A stretch of 64,000 nucleotides of DNA from Guadua angustifolia (GCA_036346375.1 CM070512.1:43694466-43758465); one strand, 5' to 3'. Positions 34,471 through 47,500 are shown, numbered from the stretch's first letter. Translations and numbers: made by a program. Notes: generated by a model from the letters alone, not told the origin.

Positions 34471-35154
34471 TCCTCGCCACCGCTGGTCGAGGATACCGCT
34501 GCATGTAGTATCGGGGCGGGGCGGTCCACCGCCGTGGGAATTCGTTGGATCTATTGCCTTCACAGCCGAATATCACTGGTTTTTTTTTGGAAGGAAGCTC
34601 GCCGGATTGGGCATGGCTACGGCCGGGGCCACAAACAACGAGTGAAGGATGGCTTGGTCAGGATAATGAGCTGGTGCGAGGTCGATCTCATCCCATCAGC
34701 GAGGAGAAGATGTTAAGGATTGGGCTCCTTATCCTCCTCAATCGGCTGGTGCATGGCTACGGCCTTCTCCTCCTCAAAGCCTGACTCGGCCAGCAATGTC
34801 TGAATGCGCGTATCACGTGGTGTATATATATATATATGTAGGAAAATGATTCCATACTCGCAGGTGTACGATCTCCACCTTCAGTATACCATTTAAATGA
34901 TGTTGTTATACCTCTTTATCTTTTTGAGTATACTCTAATACTAATTATAAGATACTATAAAGTGAGTTTTACGAAAAATTTCATTAAAGTCCACCCTTTA
35001 AAGCAATATTTATTTATACATTCCTTTTACATATGAAAAAGGGTCTGTAGTAAAAAAAATTAAAGGGTTCTCATGAAATTTTTTCAACTATGTTGCATTG
35101 GAGTATCTTAGAATTATTATTGGAGTATACCAAAAGTGATAAAGGAGTATATAT
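34471..35154. other. Intron stretch between MITE and element E
   Basis: Contains a short (TA)n run at about 34823-34837 and AT-rich sequence with GGAGTAT phrases near 34917, 35098 and 35144. No gene found. Confidence 0.5.
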
Positions 35155-35417
35155 ATAGTAGGGCCTGATCGCCCACTTGCTCACAGCGCCACGCGACACG
35201 CTGTCGCCCGGCGAGGCTGATCGCCTACACGCCGCCAGCCGCCACCTGAGCGGTTGCAGCGACGGGGCGTGATCGCCCTTTGCCGCCAGCCGCCACGCCA
35301 ACACGATCGCCCGGCAGCAGAGCTGATTGCCCACCGCTTTCGGCAGTATCATGCCAGCGGTCACCGTGGCCCCTTCCAGCAGATGATGGAGAGGGTACCG
35401 TGCAAAGTACGCCGACA
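35155..35417 (-). repeat. Truncated 3' LTR of element E
   Basis: Aligns with the last part of 42462-43462: GGAGAGGGTACC and GCAAAGTACGC close to the end, TGATCGCCCAC-type phrases before. About 740 bp of its left side are missing, so no target duplication can be tested. Confidence 0.75.
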
Positions 35418-35690
35418 GTAGCCGGGCCGTCTGAGCGCGCGCCAAACCTTTCGACCTCTTTAATGCCGACATGCTCCGGACAGACCCACCACTTCATGCA
35501 TGCCGCTCGCCCTCTTCGCTTCCACGCATTCTCGGGACTGGCGTCGCGACTTTGTATTTTCGCGAACCGCCCGGCAAGAAGAAACCTATTATCGTGCGCC
35601 TGTGGCGCATTCACGCTCTTTTGGACTCCTTCGTCTTCTTCCTTTCTTTGCTTCAACTTCCTTGCCCTCAAATTTGCTCAATAGCTCCAA

Positions 35691-37815
35691 TGGCGCAGAC
35701 TTTCCTTGCTTCAACTGTTGACGAGGAGAGGCAATCGCGGCTCTCCTGGATCGCCCCCGAGGGTTTCCTTTGATTACGCCATGGCACCTCCACGCCGCGT
35801 GTGAAGCTGGGGAGATCATCGTCTTCTCTTGGGCGCTGTTGGCGAGCCTGGTCCCGCCTTTCTCCGAATTCTTCCTCACCGTCCTCCACTTCTATGAAAT
35901 CCAGCATCTTCACCTCACCCCCAACGCCGTCCTCATCCTTTCCACCTTCGCATACCTCTGCGAAATGTTTGCGGGGGTGATGCCGAATCTTCCTCTCTTT
36001 CGTTACTTCTACACTCTCCGCGGCTCCACCGATGGTGGGGTCGTGGGGAGCTGCCATTTCCGCCTTCGAGACAGATCAGGCTCCCGCTACATCCCCTTCC
36101 AGACAAAGACCAATAAAAGGCATGGCGGAGCGACTGGTTATACGCTGACGACGACAGCGGCCTTGACACCATGGGGATACCCTCCGCACCGGTGAGGGCC
36201 AATGAGAATTAGGGCTCACCCATCGACGAGACGGCGGAGCTCCAGGCAATGGTGGCCTGCATCGACTGGCTACGGGACTCCGGGCTGACCGGGGCACTGG
36301 TGGTCCGGGACTTTGTGACCTAGAGGATCAGCCCCCTATGCTGGCGCGCTCGACCGACGTAGCAGTATACGAGCGACGACGACATAACCCGCACCTACCC
36401 GGGCCGTAAGTTTCTGTTCTTCTTTTTCTTTTGATTTCACGTGATCGCCATCAGTTGGTAACCCTTTCTCTTTCTTCAGGCGCAGGAAATTTGGACGCCC
36501 CTTCCATCGTCAAGTGGCTGGGCAGGTTGGTCCCGCCCACGCCAGGCGGTTTAGATTTCTCGACCGAAGCCCAGCCATTGTGCGATCTGGAGTTCGCGGA
36601 ACGTCTCTGGATCATCAAGTCTCCCCTGGCGAGGGACTCCACCGAGCCCGCGACGCTGCCGCCTCGTGGCCCCATGACGATCAAGGACCCCGCCCCCGGT
36701 GGACAACCAGAGTGCGGGCAAGCGACCGTCCTCCTCGGACGCCTCGGGTGCAGGCCCTAAGAGGCCCCGCACCGATGACCGGACAGTCGCTCCTTCCAGT
36801 TCCACCGCGCTTCCGAGCACGGCTGGAACAGGGTCTTCATCCGCTGCAGCGGCGCCTTCCGCTCCTGCCCCGGCGTCGACTTCATCTGCACCTACTCCAC
36901 CGGCGTCGAGAGCCCTCTCCACCACTCCACAGGGAGGGCTAAACCTTCCTGCGTCCTCCATCCGCTTCCCGGCGCTCCCAAGGACGGCTCCCAGCAGCGT
37001 CACGCAAAGCCAGGCACCCGCCGGAGCGGCCGGAGATCCTGCCCGTGGTCCGCCCGGCACCCCGGAAGTAGTTCAGGGGGATGTCGCCGACGCCGGCACC
37101 TCCGCCAGCCCTTCATCGAGTGCCCTCGCTGCCCCGCCTCTCGATTGGCAGTGCTGCTCACTGAGCTTGGCAGCGTCCATGCTTCAATGGGCACCTTCTT
37201 CACGACGGCCACCCAGCAAGAGGCACAGTTGAGCCAGCAGATGGGGCGGCTGCGCGATGAGCTGGCGCAGGAGAGGGAGAGAGGGGCGGTCCTGCTCGCC
37301 CAGGAGAAGGCGAGTGTGGCGACCCTGCTCGCCCGGACAGAGGAGGCCGAGGTGGGACGGAAGAGGGTTGAAGATGAATTGCGTCGCTCACTGCACAACC
37401 TTGCCGTAATGCTCCGTCCTGCGTACAATCGCATGGTTAGGAGCCTGCGGCCCTGGGGGTGGAGCTAAGCGATCCGCTGGAGCTTTCGGTGATGCAGTAC
37501 GCCCTCAGCGTCACCCACGTCGCTGATGCTCTCGCCGTCCTGCCCGCCGCCCTGTCCGCCCACTCTGCCAGAGAGGGGCGAGAGGTCGCCATCGCCATCG
37601 CGGGGTATGTGCTGGCCTGCTGTGCCAGCCGCGACGCCATGTCCATCGTGGCCGGCATCGAAGGCGACGAGGCCCAGGCGCAAGCTTGTGTGCGAGGAGC
37701 CTCGGAGCACGTGGCTGGGCTGATGACGGTGGTGGACCCGGCCCTTGACGCGACAATGGAGGAGGAGGAGGCGGAAGACGATGCCGAGCACATCCAAGTT
37801 GCCGATGAAGAATGA
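35691..37815 (+). pseudogene. Antisense extra gene of element E (Transposase_28 / coiled coil)
   Basis: Reads opposite to pol of E and along the UGT. ATG at 35691 gives MAQTFLASTVDEERQSRL. After a frameshift near 35770, a Transposase_28-type block follows (EFFLTVLHFYEIQ, HLTPNAVLILSTFAYLCEMF, GVMPNLPLFRYFY, CHFRLRD). A canonical intron GTAAGT...TTCTTCAG lies at 36406-36479. Further on are a Pro/Ser/Ala-rich linker (about 36740-37140), a coiled coil (QEAQLSQQMGRLRDELAQERERG, 37208-37275) and a C-terminal region ending EEEEAEDDAEHIQVADEE with stop at 37813-37815. Two or more frameshifts. Function unknown. Confidence 0.7.
36406..36479 (+). other. Intron in the antisense gene of E
   Basis: 74 bp, donor GTAAGTTT, T-rich tract and acceptor TTTCTTCAG. 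Flanks are coding-like on both sides. A matching intron lies in the element C copy at 60311-60381. Confidence 0.6.
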
Positions 37816-38560
37816 TGGCCCAGACAGCCCTCCTTGTTTTCTTCGTTCCTTTCTTTCTTTCTTTTTTGCTCTAACCATGTAGATACACCCTTTAGAAAAC
37901 TTAACGAAATTGTTATCTTTCGCGTTTACCTGAGTGCTTGTTTGTGAGTATGTTTGCCCACGTTTGCTTGCCTAAGTCTCCGGGCGACCAGCCCCCTGAC
38001 TTCGCCATGATGCAGGTCTGGGGGTTTAGTCTAGGTTGATGCTCTAGCATTCTTCCTGCACTTGCACGCAACCGCTACAAATACAAGCAGAAGTTACACA
38101 AGATACACAAGGGACATATCAAAAGATCATAAGCCCCAGCGCGTGTGGTTGTCACTGTCCCATTGTCCTTCGGATCTTAAACCCTTGCGATCTCTCAGAA
38201 CCTGACCACAGTGCTACGTGGCAAGGCAGTAGGTTCCCAAGGGTGGTTTTGGGCCGGCGGTGCTCGCGGTGACAACTCGGGGTGTGCTAGCCGCATGGAA
38301 CACCGTGCTGAACTCGACCCCCGGGTCGCCCGTCCCTGCTCGACGCAAGCGCTAAGCGTTACCGCTTATCGACAAGGAGCCGCCAGGCTATCGGTACCCA
38401 TAACAACCACGCAAAGCGCGGCCCACCAGGGCCAAATGGGACAGACAAGGAAGATTTATTTGAAACCCGTGAGGCAAACAACTTAACTTATTACTAGCCG
38501 TCGACTGACCAGCTAAATGGGGGAAAAACCCACTCCCTGGCTGATCAGAGCAGACCATCG
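37816..38560. other. Non-coding part of E between the two convergent genes
   Basis: Holds the 3' side of the antisense gene (pyrimidine-rich CTTTCTTTCTTTC near 37848) and the end of pol. No open frame of note. Confidence 0.5.
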
Positions 38561-39960
38561 GGCACTTACAAATCTCAGGGTAGAATTTCCGCAAAATCTC
38601 TAAGTTCTGGGAGTTCGCCAGCTCTTGGCCATCCTCAGTGGCCAATCGGACCGCCCCGGGTCGAGAGACTAAGACCACCCTGAAGGGGCCCTCCCACAGG
38701 GGAGACAACTTGTTGCGACCGACCAAGGCGTCTGGTCTGCACAGACAAGGTCGCCCATCGCTAGTGTTCTCTTGTGGACCCGGTGGCGTGGTACCGCTTT
38801 GAGGTTCTGCTAGCATCGAGGCAAGACGTGAGTCGCCGACGCACACCTCCTCTAGGAGGTTGACTTCTTCGGCGCCGATCTTCTTGGCCCTCCTCATCGA
38901 ACATCGAAACGCGGGGAGCCTAAAAATAGCTTGACGGAAGGGCGGCCACTCAGAGACCAGAAGAAAGGTGTCTCTCGGCCGCCTACTGGGCGTGGTTCGG
39001 CGACCACAAGACCGCCTAAAAGTTCTTGATCCATCGTGACCCTCGCCAGGAGCGGTCAAATGCTCTGGTCTTGAGGCCCCTCAACACCAACGCGTTGGCA
39101 CGCTCTGCCTGGCCATTACTTCTAGGGTGGGATACCAAGGCAAAGCACACCTTGGTGCCTATCTCTTCGCAGAACTCCAGGAACACCATGCTGGTGAACT
39201 GGATGCCGTTGTCAGTGATGATGCGGTTGGCGGCTCCAAAGCGGGTGAATATCCTGCGCATGAACTTGATGGCAGCGAAGGCCGTGATGGCGCGCACTGC
39301 TACCGTTTCGACTCATTTGGTGAATTTGTCGATGGCGACGAACAAATGGGTGAAGCCCCCTGTGGCCCGCGGGAACGGGCCCAGAATATCTAGCCCTCAA
39401 ACCGCGAACGGCCAAGAGAGCGGGATGGTTTGCAGTGCTTGGGCTGGTCGGTGGGTCTACCTGGAGTAGAATTGGCACGCCTCGCATCTCCTCACTAGGT
39501 CGCAAGCATCCTGGAGGGCAGTAGGCCAATAGAATCCTTAGCGGAACGCTTTTCCGACTGGACATATGGCTCCTGCACATGCCTCCATGGATATCAGAGA
39601 GCAGGTTGCTCCCCTCTTCCCAAGTGATGCACTTCAGAAGAATTCTGTTTCTACTCGGGCGATATAGGTCCCCACCTACCAGAGTATAGTAGTTGGCCTT
39701 ACGTGCAATTTTCTCGGCTGATGCATCATCGTCGGGGATCACTTGGTCCCGCAGGAAGGCTAGGATCGGATCCATCCACTGACCTTCCCGGCCAAGTGTA
39801 GCGATCACACGGCGATCGCCTTGGTACTCCGCTTGGCTAGCTTTTTCCTGTGCCGCACTGCTGGCACCGCAGCTTCTTCCTCGAAACCGGGCTAAGGCAG
39901 GCGTCGCTTCCCTCCTCGACCGGAGGCCGCGACAGTTGCACCGCCTTCCCCACCTGAGTC
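38560..39960 (-). pseudogene. Integrase of element E
   Basis: From right to left: zinc-binding remnant (LLSDIHGGMCRSH near 39570-39610), core at 39016-39297 with RFGAANRIITDNGIQF, FLEFCEEIGTKV and SHPRSNGQAERANALVLRGLKT (the catalytic DN and E-type region), then the C-terminal part at 38560-38720 with NKLSPLWEGPFRVV. The pieces lie in different frames, so the gene is broken. Confidence 0.85.
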
Positions 39961-40017
39961 GAAGGCCGAGATAGCCGCACCATCGTCCCCACATTGAACG
40001 GGGGTAGCGACGGACGG

Positions 40018-40350
40018 TCACGTAAGTCTTTCTTCAAAGACCCCGACCGGAACAGTGGCTCTTGACGACGCGAGCTGTGAAAGCCTGTCCGCCATGTGAT
40101 TGTCGTGCCGGGGGATATGGATATGTCCCAGTCCTTCGAAGTGGCGCTCCATCTTCCTGACCTCCGCCAGGTACGCCGCCATGGTGGGATCAGAGCATTG
40201 AAATTCCTTTCGCATTTGGTTCATGACCAGCAGGGAGTCGCCTTTGACTTGTAGACGCTGGACGCCTAACGCGGAGGCGGCGTGCAGCCCTGCCAGTAAA
40301 TCTTCATACTCGGCAGTGTTGTTGGTGGCCTTGAAGTCCAAGATGACCAC
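40018..40350 (-). pseudogene. RNase H of element E
   Basis: Open piece with FKATNNTAEYEDLLAGLHAA, VQRLQVKGDSLLVMNQMRKEF, YLAEVRKMERHFEGL and HIPRHDNHMADRLSQLAS. This is the RNase H domain (RNase H_3 type) that removes RNA from RNA-DNA hybrids. Catalytic residues E (AEYE), D (KGDS) and D (NHMAD) are visible. Confidence 0.85.
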
Positions 40351-40620
40351 ATACCAGAAGATGTCTGGAGCGTGATATCTAGAGCCGTGATATCTGGAGC
40401 GCCCGAAACGTTTTGGAGGACAAGAGGTTGATGGAGCTTCTTCCGTCCACCAGCACCCCCAAGCTTCACGTTTCGAATCATGGGTGAAACCACGATCAGA
40501 AGGTGACCCAGGCAGGCAGTGCTCTCAGGGTGGTCGGCCCGACTGAAGGTGATCGACTCCTCCGACCACTTCAGCAGCCTACACGCCCCTGGGTTCGGTA
40601 CAGTGGTGCAGACTTCCCTC
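40350..40620 (-). pseudogene. Protease remnant of element E joined to RNase H
   Basis: LLKWSEESITFSRADHPE and VVSPMIRNVKLGG mark the gag-protease junction. The catalytic VDGGS part that should follow is lost, and after about 130 unclear bases the sequence enters RNase H. Compare element B, where more than 1.5 kb of protease and RT lie here. Confidence 0.7.
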
Positions 40621-41850
40621 ATCAGCCGCTTGTACCTTGTGTTGGAGGGATAGGTGGCCGAGCCACCGTGCGCTCCACCCGCTGAAAAGCCAACGGGGCG
40701 GCGTCTCCATCCTGATCGTCGTCGCGGGGACGACGCTCCTTGAGGCGCTGCTCCACCATCTTGCTCACAACCTGGTAGCTGGCCAGGTCATGCGTGTTGG
40801 ACCTGTGGATTGGGCAGTAGGGCCTGCCCTCCTTGTCCTCGCGGCGATCGTCTCGCCAGTCATTGCGGTCATCCCGCCGGTCGTGGCGGTCATCTCGCCG
40901 GTCGCGGCGGTCGCGCCATCGCGACCTGGTGTCCCTATGCTTTGCGCTCATGATCGGGACCTGTCCTCTGCCGCGCAGCGCTTCTTCTTCCTCGCCAGGA
41001 GCCGTGCCCTTCGAGGTCCTAGCTCCGTCTCCGCCGTGACCACCGGCTGGGCCGGGCGCCTTCCTCTGAGCTTCCGCCGCCCGCGCGCACTTGTGCTCCA
41101 GGGAGAACAGCTTGGAGGTGGTGGTCATGTTGCGGGTAGCCATCTTCTCCCGCATCTTGTGGTCTCGGACGCCCCTTCGGAAGGCGATGACGATGGACTG
41201 CTCGGAGATCCTGGGGATCGTGTTGCCACAATAACTAAACCGCCGGATGAAGTCACGCAACGACTCCCCTTTCTCCTGCTCGAGGGCGTGGAGATCATCC
41301 TCCACGCCCGGTTGCGTGTATGATCCTTGGAAGTTGGTGACGAAGAGGTCACACAGTTCTTCCCACAAGTGCACCGACCCTCACGGAAGGTTCAGCAGCC
41401 AAGAATGGGCAGATCCTGTTAGGGTCATCGGGAAGTAGTTGGCCATGGCCTTTTCAGACCCGCCCGCGGCCCGCACCACCGTTGTGTATATCTGCAAGAA
41501 CTCCTCCGGGTTGGTGGTGCCGCCATACTTCTCGATGGACGCCGGGCGAAACCTCTCTGGCCATGTGATGCAGCACAACCGACTAGAGAAGGCTTGGCAC
41601 CCGACGCCGTAGGGGGAGCTACGCCATCCACCTGAACCCCGGCCCGGAGACCGTGCCGGGGAGCGCGGATCTTGGCTCCCCAAGGATTCGGAGGAGAGGG
41701 TCTCCTCCTTATCCCGAGAGTGGGTATCGTTGGAGCAGTGGTCACCATCAGGAGTCATCCGCCTATAGCGGTTTGCCTCAGGCGCGATGGCGGCGGTAAC
41801 GTCGTCAAGCAAATCATCGGCGGCGATACCGGGCGGCGCCTCCAACCACG
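40620..41850 (-). pseudogene. gag of element E
   Basis: The first part (41381-41845) holds PASIEKYGGTTNPEEFLQIYTTVV and AMANYFPMTLTGSAHSWL. After a frameshift near 41378 the second part (40622-41374) continues with LWEELCDLFVTNFQGSYTQPG, IRRFSYCGNTIP and FRRGVRDHKMREKM. A long basic stretch of repeated RDDRHDRRDD-like units lies at about 40820-40930 and is followed by YCPIHRSNTHDLAS, a decayed Cys/His motif. Gag forms the particle and binds the RNA. One shift apart, this is quite well kept. Confidence 0.85.
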
Positions 41851-42440
41851 CCTCAAATCCTCACGGCCTCCACGGTGCCCGGGAGACGCGCAAGGCGACA
41901 TGTCACAGCCAAGCACGGCCCTCTCAGATCGGGGTCCGTGATCCAAAGAAGCCCTTTCTTTGCTCGGCCCTCTGCCCAAGCGCTTCCCCGCTCGGGTGGC
42001 TGGAAGCTTGGGTGCGATTTGTACGCATAACCCCGATCGTGGGGCATCGGAGGAGCTCGCCGCCAGCGCCCCACGTAGCCGGGCCACGTCTTATCGTGGA
42101 AGCGATGTCTCGTGAGTTACGGCGTGGCGGGTGTTCCTACAAGTTCCACCGAGGGTGATCCAAGAGGAGACAGACGCATGCGTGTTTTGGGTCGAGTGGC
42201 CTCTTCCATAGCTAGCCGCCGCCAACCAAAGAACTCATTCTGCCGTCGGGACGACGCCACCCGCCCGGAGAGGCGCGGAGATTGCCGCCGCCCGACAGGA
42301 GTGCCGGGATGCGTCGCAGGCGCTGCTAGCCTCCACCGATTCTTCTTGCTGAAAACGTGAACCCGCCATCTTCGGAGGCGGGATCCTTCCGAATGGATGA
42401 CCAAGATCCGCCCGAGAGACAAAAGAGTGAGCCAACCGCT

Positions 42441-42461
42441 ACCCCCTACTTGGCGCGCCGC
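42441..42461 (-). other. Primer-binding site of element E
   Basis: On the - strand GGCGCGCCAAGTAGGGG lies directly inside the 5' LTR. Same type as in element B. Confidence 0.7.
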
Positions 42462-43462
42462 TGTCAGCGTTTTTCGTTGGCCAGCTATTATGCCTCGAAG
42501 GGATCCGAGGTTCGATAGAGGGGATCTTCACGGACGGACACTTACGGGCTCTCTCGAGGGATCCGCACAAACAAAGATTAAAGAACACGTTGATATACCC
42601 AGGTTCAGGCCCCCGATGCGGGTAATAGCCCTACGTCCTGCTTCGGCTCCCGTTAATGTGTTTTGGGGGGACTACAAGTACACAATCCACACCCCGGGTT
42701 CTGCTTGAGCTCTCCCAGTGCTCTCCCCTAGCTTCCTTCGGTTCTAAGTTCTCTGGTCATCCCTTCTTTCTCCTCCTAGCTCTTTTTTCTGCCCCCCTCT
42801 CCCATGCACCGAACCCCCCTTATATAGGCCGGGCTGGCTCGGGCATGTGAGAAGGATGACATCACAATGATTACACTTCATTTATTACATCAGTCGTTGT
42901 AGCCCCATCCTCTGGCCTCATTCTTCGCACCATCGTCTAACTCCTTGATCCTTGACGCAAGTGACAGTATAGGATAGGTTAGGTGCAGAGACGGCGAAGG
43001 ATAAGCTATCGTCTTTGTCGTGGGCCATGCACATTTAATGGTTACGACACGGGTGTCGGGGAGAAGACTCCGGTAAAGCTCCCTATTCCGCCGACATCGC
43101 CTTCATGCGACCGGGCGGTGTACCCCTAGTACCTTCGGCTCCTTCGATCGACCACGAGCCCGCCGCCCAAAGCCAGCAGGCCTAATTGCCCACCGCCGCG
43201 AGCCACCATGCGACGTGATTGCTCGTCAGCAGGGCCTGCTCACCATGCCGCCACGCGGCGCGCCTGCTGCCGCCCGCCACGCCGATGCGGTCGCCCGGCA
43301 GCGGCGTGATCGCCACTTGCTCGACAGCGCCCGCAGCCGCGGTCGCTCGGGCAAGAGGGCCTCGATCGCCCATCTGCTTTCGCCAGTCATGCGTGCTTCA
43401 CGGCCACCGTGGGCCCCTTCTCGACAGGCGGAGAGGGTACCCTGGCGCAAAGTACGCTGACA
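42462..43462 (-). repeat. 5' LTR of element E
   Basis: 1001 bp with perfect 8-bp terminal inverted repeats, TGTCAGCG and CGCTGACA. On the - strand CCTATATAAGG near 42818-42828 is a good TATA box for the element transcript. Confidence 0.88.
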
Positions 43463-44550
43463 ATTATAATTTCATCGGGTTTTATAAATATATTATAATA
43501 AAAATTAGTGGTCAAAGGTGTGTTTTGGAGACAGTGCCGATGTCCAGGAAGAGTAGTGCAATAATTCGATGACGACCCTCCTTGTGTTGACATGCCATAT
43601 TATTATGCACCTAAGCATAAAAAATGCTATTCTATGGTCCATCAACTTCCGTGGGTTAAAACCCACATCTCGCCTATGTTAAGGATGGTCAAAGAAAACC
43701 CAACACCTCCCACCTCTGTCAACGACCGACTATTTTTGTGCTCAGACGACACAATAATATTTTGGCTTAGGTATAGTAATGCTAATTTTTGTTGTAGTAA
43801 TTATTTTTTTACACAATTAAAATATATTAATTATGTATCTCTTTTTGCCATGCACATTTTTTCTAGTAAAACACTTCAAATAGATTGTAAATAGGATAAA
43901 TTGTTTACAAGATATTGTTGTTCAAAGTTTGCAATCAACTCATGTTTCTCCCTCCACCTACCCCTTTATTCTTAGTTTAACCATAAATTAAAATGCATTC
44001 GGATTTAAATGTGGTATCTATTTTTTATTACCACCGCTATCATGTGGATATCATGCACCATGGCTAGGTTTGACAGTAAAATCTAACAACTCATCCAGGA
44101 AATTGAAATGCATTTGACAGTAAATTTGGTCTATTTTTTTATTTCCACTATCACATGGCGAGGGGAGAGTGACAACAAAAAGCTGGCCGGTGGGGTCCTC
44201 GGCATGTGCGGCCCACAAAGAATGGTCGCGACATCGGGCATTTAAATCAAAGATGTCGCCAAAGACATTGTAGGAGGTCCCGATTTCCAAAAAGTTGCTT
44301 GGTAGTTTAGACAATCCAAAAGTAGTCTTAGGCAATAAAGGAAATTCTAGAAAATTTTGTAGAGTTAGATCAACAAATGGGGTTTCTATTTTTCTTGGTT
44401 TCACTCTTTTTTTTGTTGTATTTTTCAAATTAAAATTTTTGCAAAAATGTTGTTTTGATCACTATTTGAATTTTTAAGGCATTTTTAATTTGTGCAAAAC
44501 TTGTGAAAAATTCATATTTATTTTTCTAAGATATTATATTATTTTAAAAA
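43463..44550. other. Intron stretch between E and solo LTR K
   Basis: No gene seen. 43463-43600 resembles the end of a Stowaway-like MITE (GTCAAAGGTGTGTTTTGGAGAC), into which E may have gone. The rest is AT-rich. The last part may be the left piece of the LTR that K interrupts (see 48953-49113). Confidence 0.4.
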
Positions 44551-44555
44551 TTATT

Positions 44556-47500
44556 TGTGAGACCATGTTCCAAGAACGTAAATCTCCATGTGCACACAGT
44601 ACTAGCCTTTGGATTAGTAGCTAGTACACATATGTTTACAACATCGATATCACAATCAAATAGGATATAAAAACTGCAGTGAGATATAATTATACAGAGC
44701 ATAATATAGTAATACATTACAGCGGAAAAGCCAACAGAAATATCCAAAAGCCACGTAGTATGCCCAACCAACCCGCAGGGATCTGACTAAGCCAACCCTA
44801 GAAAAAATCATCGTCAAAGTCCCCGCGCCTGCCTGAAAATATGAGTCATCCAGCATGCTGAAAGCTTCATCTTCTGAGACAACGTAGATAGTAAGTTTGA
44901 GTACATTGGTACTCAGCAAGACTTATAGTGGTTCACAAATGCATATAAATAAGCATGCAGGCTTAAACAATGAAAGGCACTAGGTTATTTTACAGTTGCA
45001 TAAAGAAACATGAACATATGATAATAATAGATTGCAAACCAGAATTTATAAAATCGCTAAGGGATAATGTAACAATACAAAAGTATTTTCAACCCATGAA
45101 CAGTCTACCCGACTGCACAACACAGAAGTGTCGTTCCTTTGACATAAAGGATTGGTTGCTAAAATAGTTTCAAACTGAAACCCAATTTCATAATATCAAA
45201 TTCTAACATTGGGATGACTTCACCAAATGCCTATGACCATGGGCACGGCTAATCAATTAGGTTTTACACTCTGCAGAGGTGTACAGCTTTACCCACAAGG
45301 AATGATCAGCCTTGCAAGGAGATCATATATAGCAGTTACATTATCTAGACATGACTTTGATCCGACCAGGGACGATAAGCCCTCGCCATAGAAACAGAAA
45401 CTCTCACCTAACTCGTGAATCCACTTTCAATACACCAACACACCATCTCTGTTCATGACAAAGCGTATACCGTTGCACCGGTATGCATTTACCCACACTA
45501 CAATGTGGAAACCTCTCACAAGTAATCCAGAACGGCGTGCTTCTACTAGCTCCCGCCTACCAAAGAGTAAAGCCATGTCTAGATAACTTAATAGGCTAAG
45601 ACTGCCCCATAAGAGCCCTTGTGGTTGCATGGAATTCTTGGATCAATAGCGTCCCATTACTCGGTCTTTAATTCGACACGGGCAACATTTCACCGTACAC
45701 TACGTGCAATTCCCTTTGCACATCCGGCTATTGCCAATAATCAACAGCATCAAAACCATATTTTATTTTGGGTTTTTATCAAATTACCAGCAACCTTTGT
45801 CCAAATGACAGTCGTTCATTTAAACAGTTTTGGAAAGGAACAATTCCAATTTAAGTATGGCTAAGCAATTATACTAAGCTAGCGATTATACCCAAAATGA
45901 TATTAATTATGTCTAAACCATACTTAAGGTTACAAGGTTCACATATCCATACAAATTAAGAAAATCCACATTATACAGGGATAGTTATTTGCTCTACCCA
46001 AATTAGCCATTTTACGGAGAATTACACATATGCATAATATGTTGACAAAAACAACATATGGTAGGTGAAGTATTTGGTTCAACATGGTCAATGGGTTGCT
46101 TGCCTTGCTCTTCGTTGTCTGGCTCAAAATCTGGGTCCACAGCAAGATCTCCTTCGTCAGGAACATTGGCGTCTACACGTCGCACAACAGGAAATAATAG
46201 AAATCAGAAATTAAAAGGGCAAAAAGAAAATAGATAGCAAGACTAAATAAAAATCTTCATAGAGAACAGGGGTTACTTTTGTGAATTTATTAGTTTTATT
46301 TTACGAATTCAAGAAGCTAAAGTTATGTATTTTTTTATTTATATTTTCGAATTCAAGATGCAAAAATTATTTAAGATTATAATGATTCGACCATTACAGG
46401 CATAAGGCAGGTTCTTACCCTTAATTAGAATTCAGATTCAAAGCAATATTTAATTAAAATTTTAATTACTTAACAGCTGACCTTTCTCATTGTTGGCATA
46501 TATATATGAACACACACACACACACACACACATATAATCCATGCACAACCACATGAACATAATCTGACTTATACTACTTCCATTCCTTAACACATTTTGT
46601 TTGTTAGGAATTTTAATAAACTTTACATGTCCTTTACTGAGTATGCCCAGCAATCCATTTATACTGTTCACAATTATGAAATATTTCTATTTCTTAAAAT
46701 ATTCAATTTAAACCATATACATGTCACCTTGCATAAAATCTATTTAGCAAATGTAGTAACTTAACTTGAAACACAAATGTTTTTTATATATTCAAACTCT
46801 TCTGAGCATGAGGATTTTAGAAAAATTTATTTTTCTTTATTTTGCCTAACATTAAAATAATCATTTTCTTGGTGCATTAAACCTTACTTAAGTATTTTTA
46901 TTATTAAAATCATGCAATAAATATTTTTGAAATATTTTTGCATATTCTGAATCCATTAGATTTTATATGCTTTTAGAAATTTATTTCATTCAATTTGGAG
47001 CTTTAGTTCAAAAGTTATAACCATTTGAATTGTCTCGGGATTGATAATTCACTGGAAAAAAATGAAGACGCGCTTTCTCTGCTGGAAAACACCTTGTCTG
47101 TGTGTGCTATCCTGTTCGACTTGGCCCGAGACACTGACGATCCAGACCTACAAGTCAGTGCGAGTGAGAGAGAGTGCGGCGAGACTCTGACCGAGCGGTC
47201 CCGCGTGGTGCTAACCAAGACTGACTGACACGTGGGACCCATCGGTCAGTGACTCGACCAGACGCAAGTGACTGACAACCGACCCCACCTGGCACTGACA
47301 CGTTACAGGGGAGCTCGGTTTCTTCCTCATCGTCGGTGAGCTAGCTCTGCCACGATGGAACGGGTAACACCTTGAGCTTCAGCACGACGAGGTGTACTCG
47401 GGGATGATACCCATTCGACCAGAGGTGGCCGGGAAAGGGGTCGCCACCATGGGAGGGGGGCGGTGCCATGGCCGATTGCTCGTGAGCTCATCACCGGACA

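Larger units (their letters stand above)
35155..43462 (-). mobile_element. Tat-lineage gypsy element E, RT deleted, with antisense extra gene
   Basis: The right LTR (42462-43462) is complete. On the left only the last 260 bp of the LTR remain (35155-35417), ending GTACGCCGACA like the right one. Order from right to left on the - strand: LTR, primer site, gag, protease remnant, RNase H, integrase; then, on the + strand, an extra gene. The reverse transcriptase is missing altogether. The layout with an antisense gene between pol and 3' LTR is that known from Grande and other Tat elements. The element lies in the UGT intron, opposite to it. Confidence 0.85.

Noticed and set aside
36699..37232. 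Pro/Ser/Ala-rich open frame as a separate host gene
   Set aside because: It is the linker part of the antisense gene of element E, between the Transposase_28-type block and the coiled coil.
46508..46531. CRISPR-like or other regular array
   Set aside because: Simple (CA)n microsatellite; no spacer-repeat structure here or elsewhere, and the DNA is from a plant nucleus.
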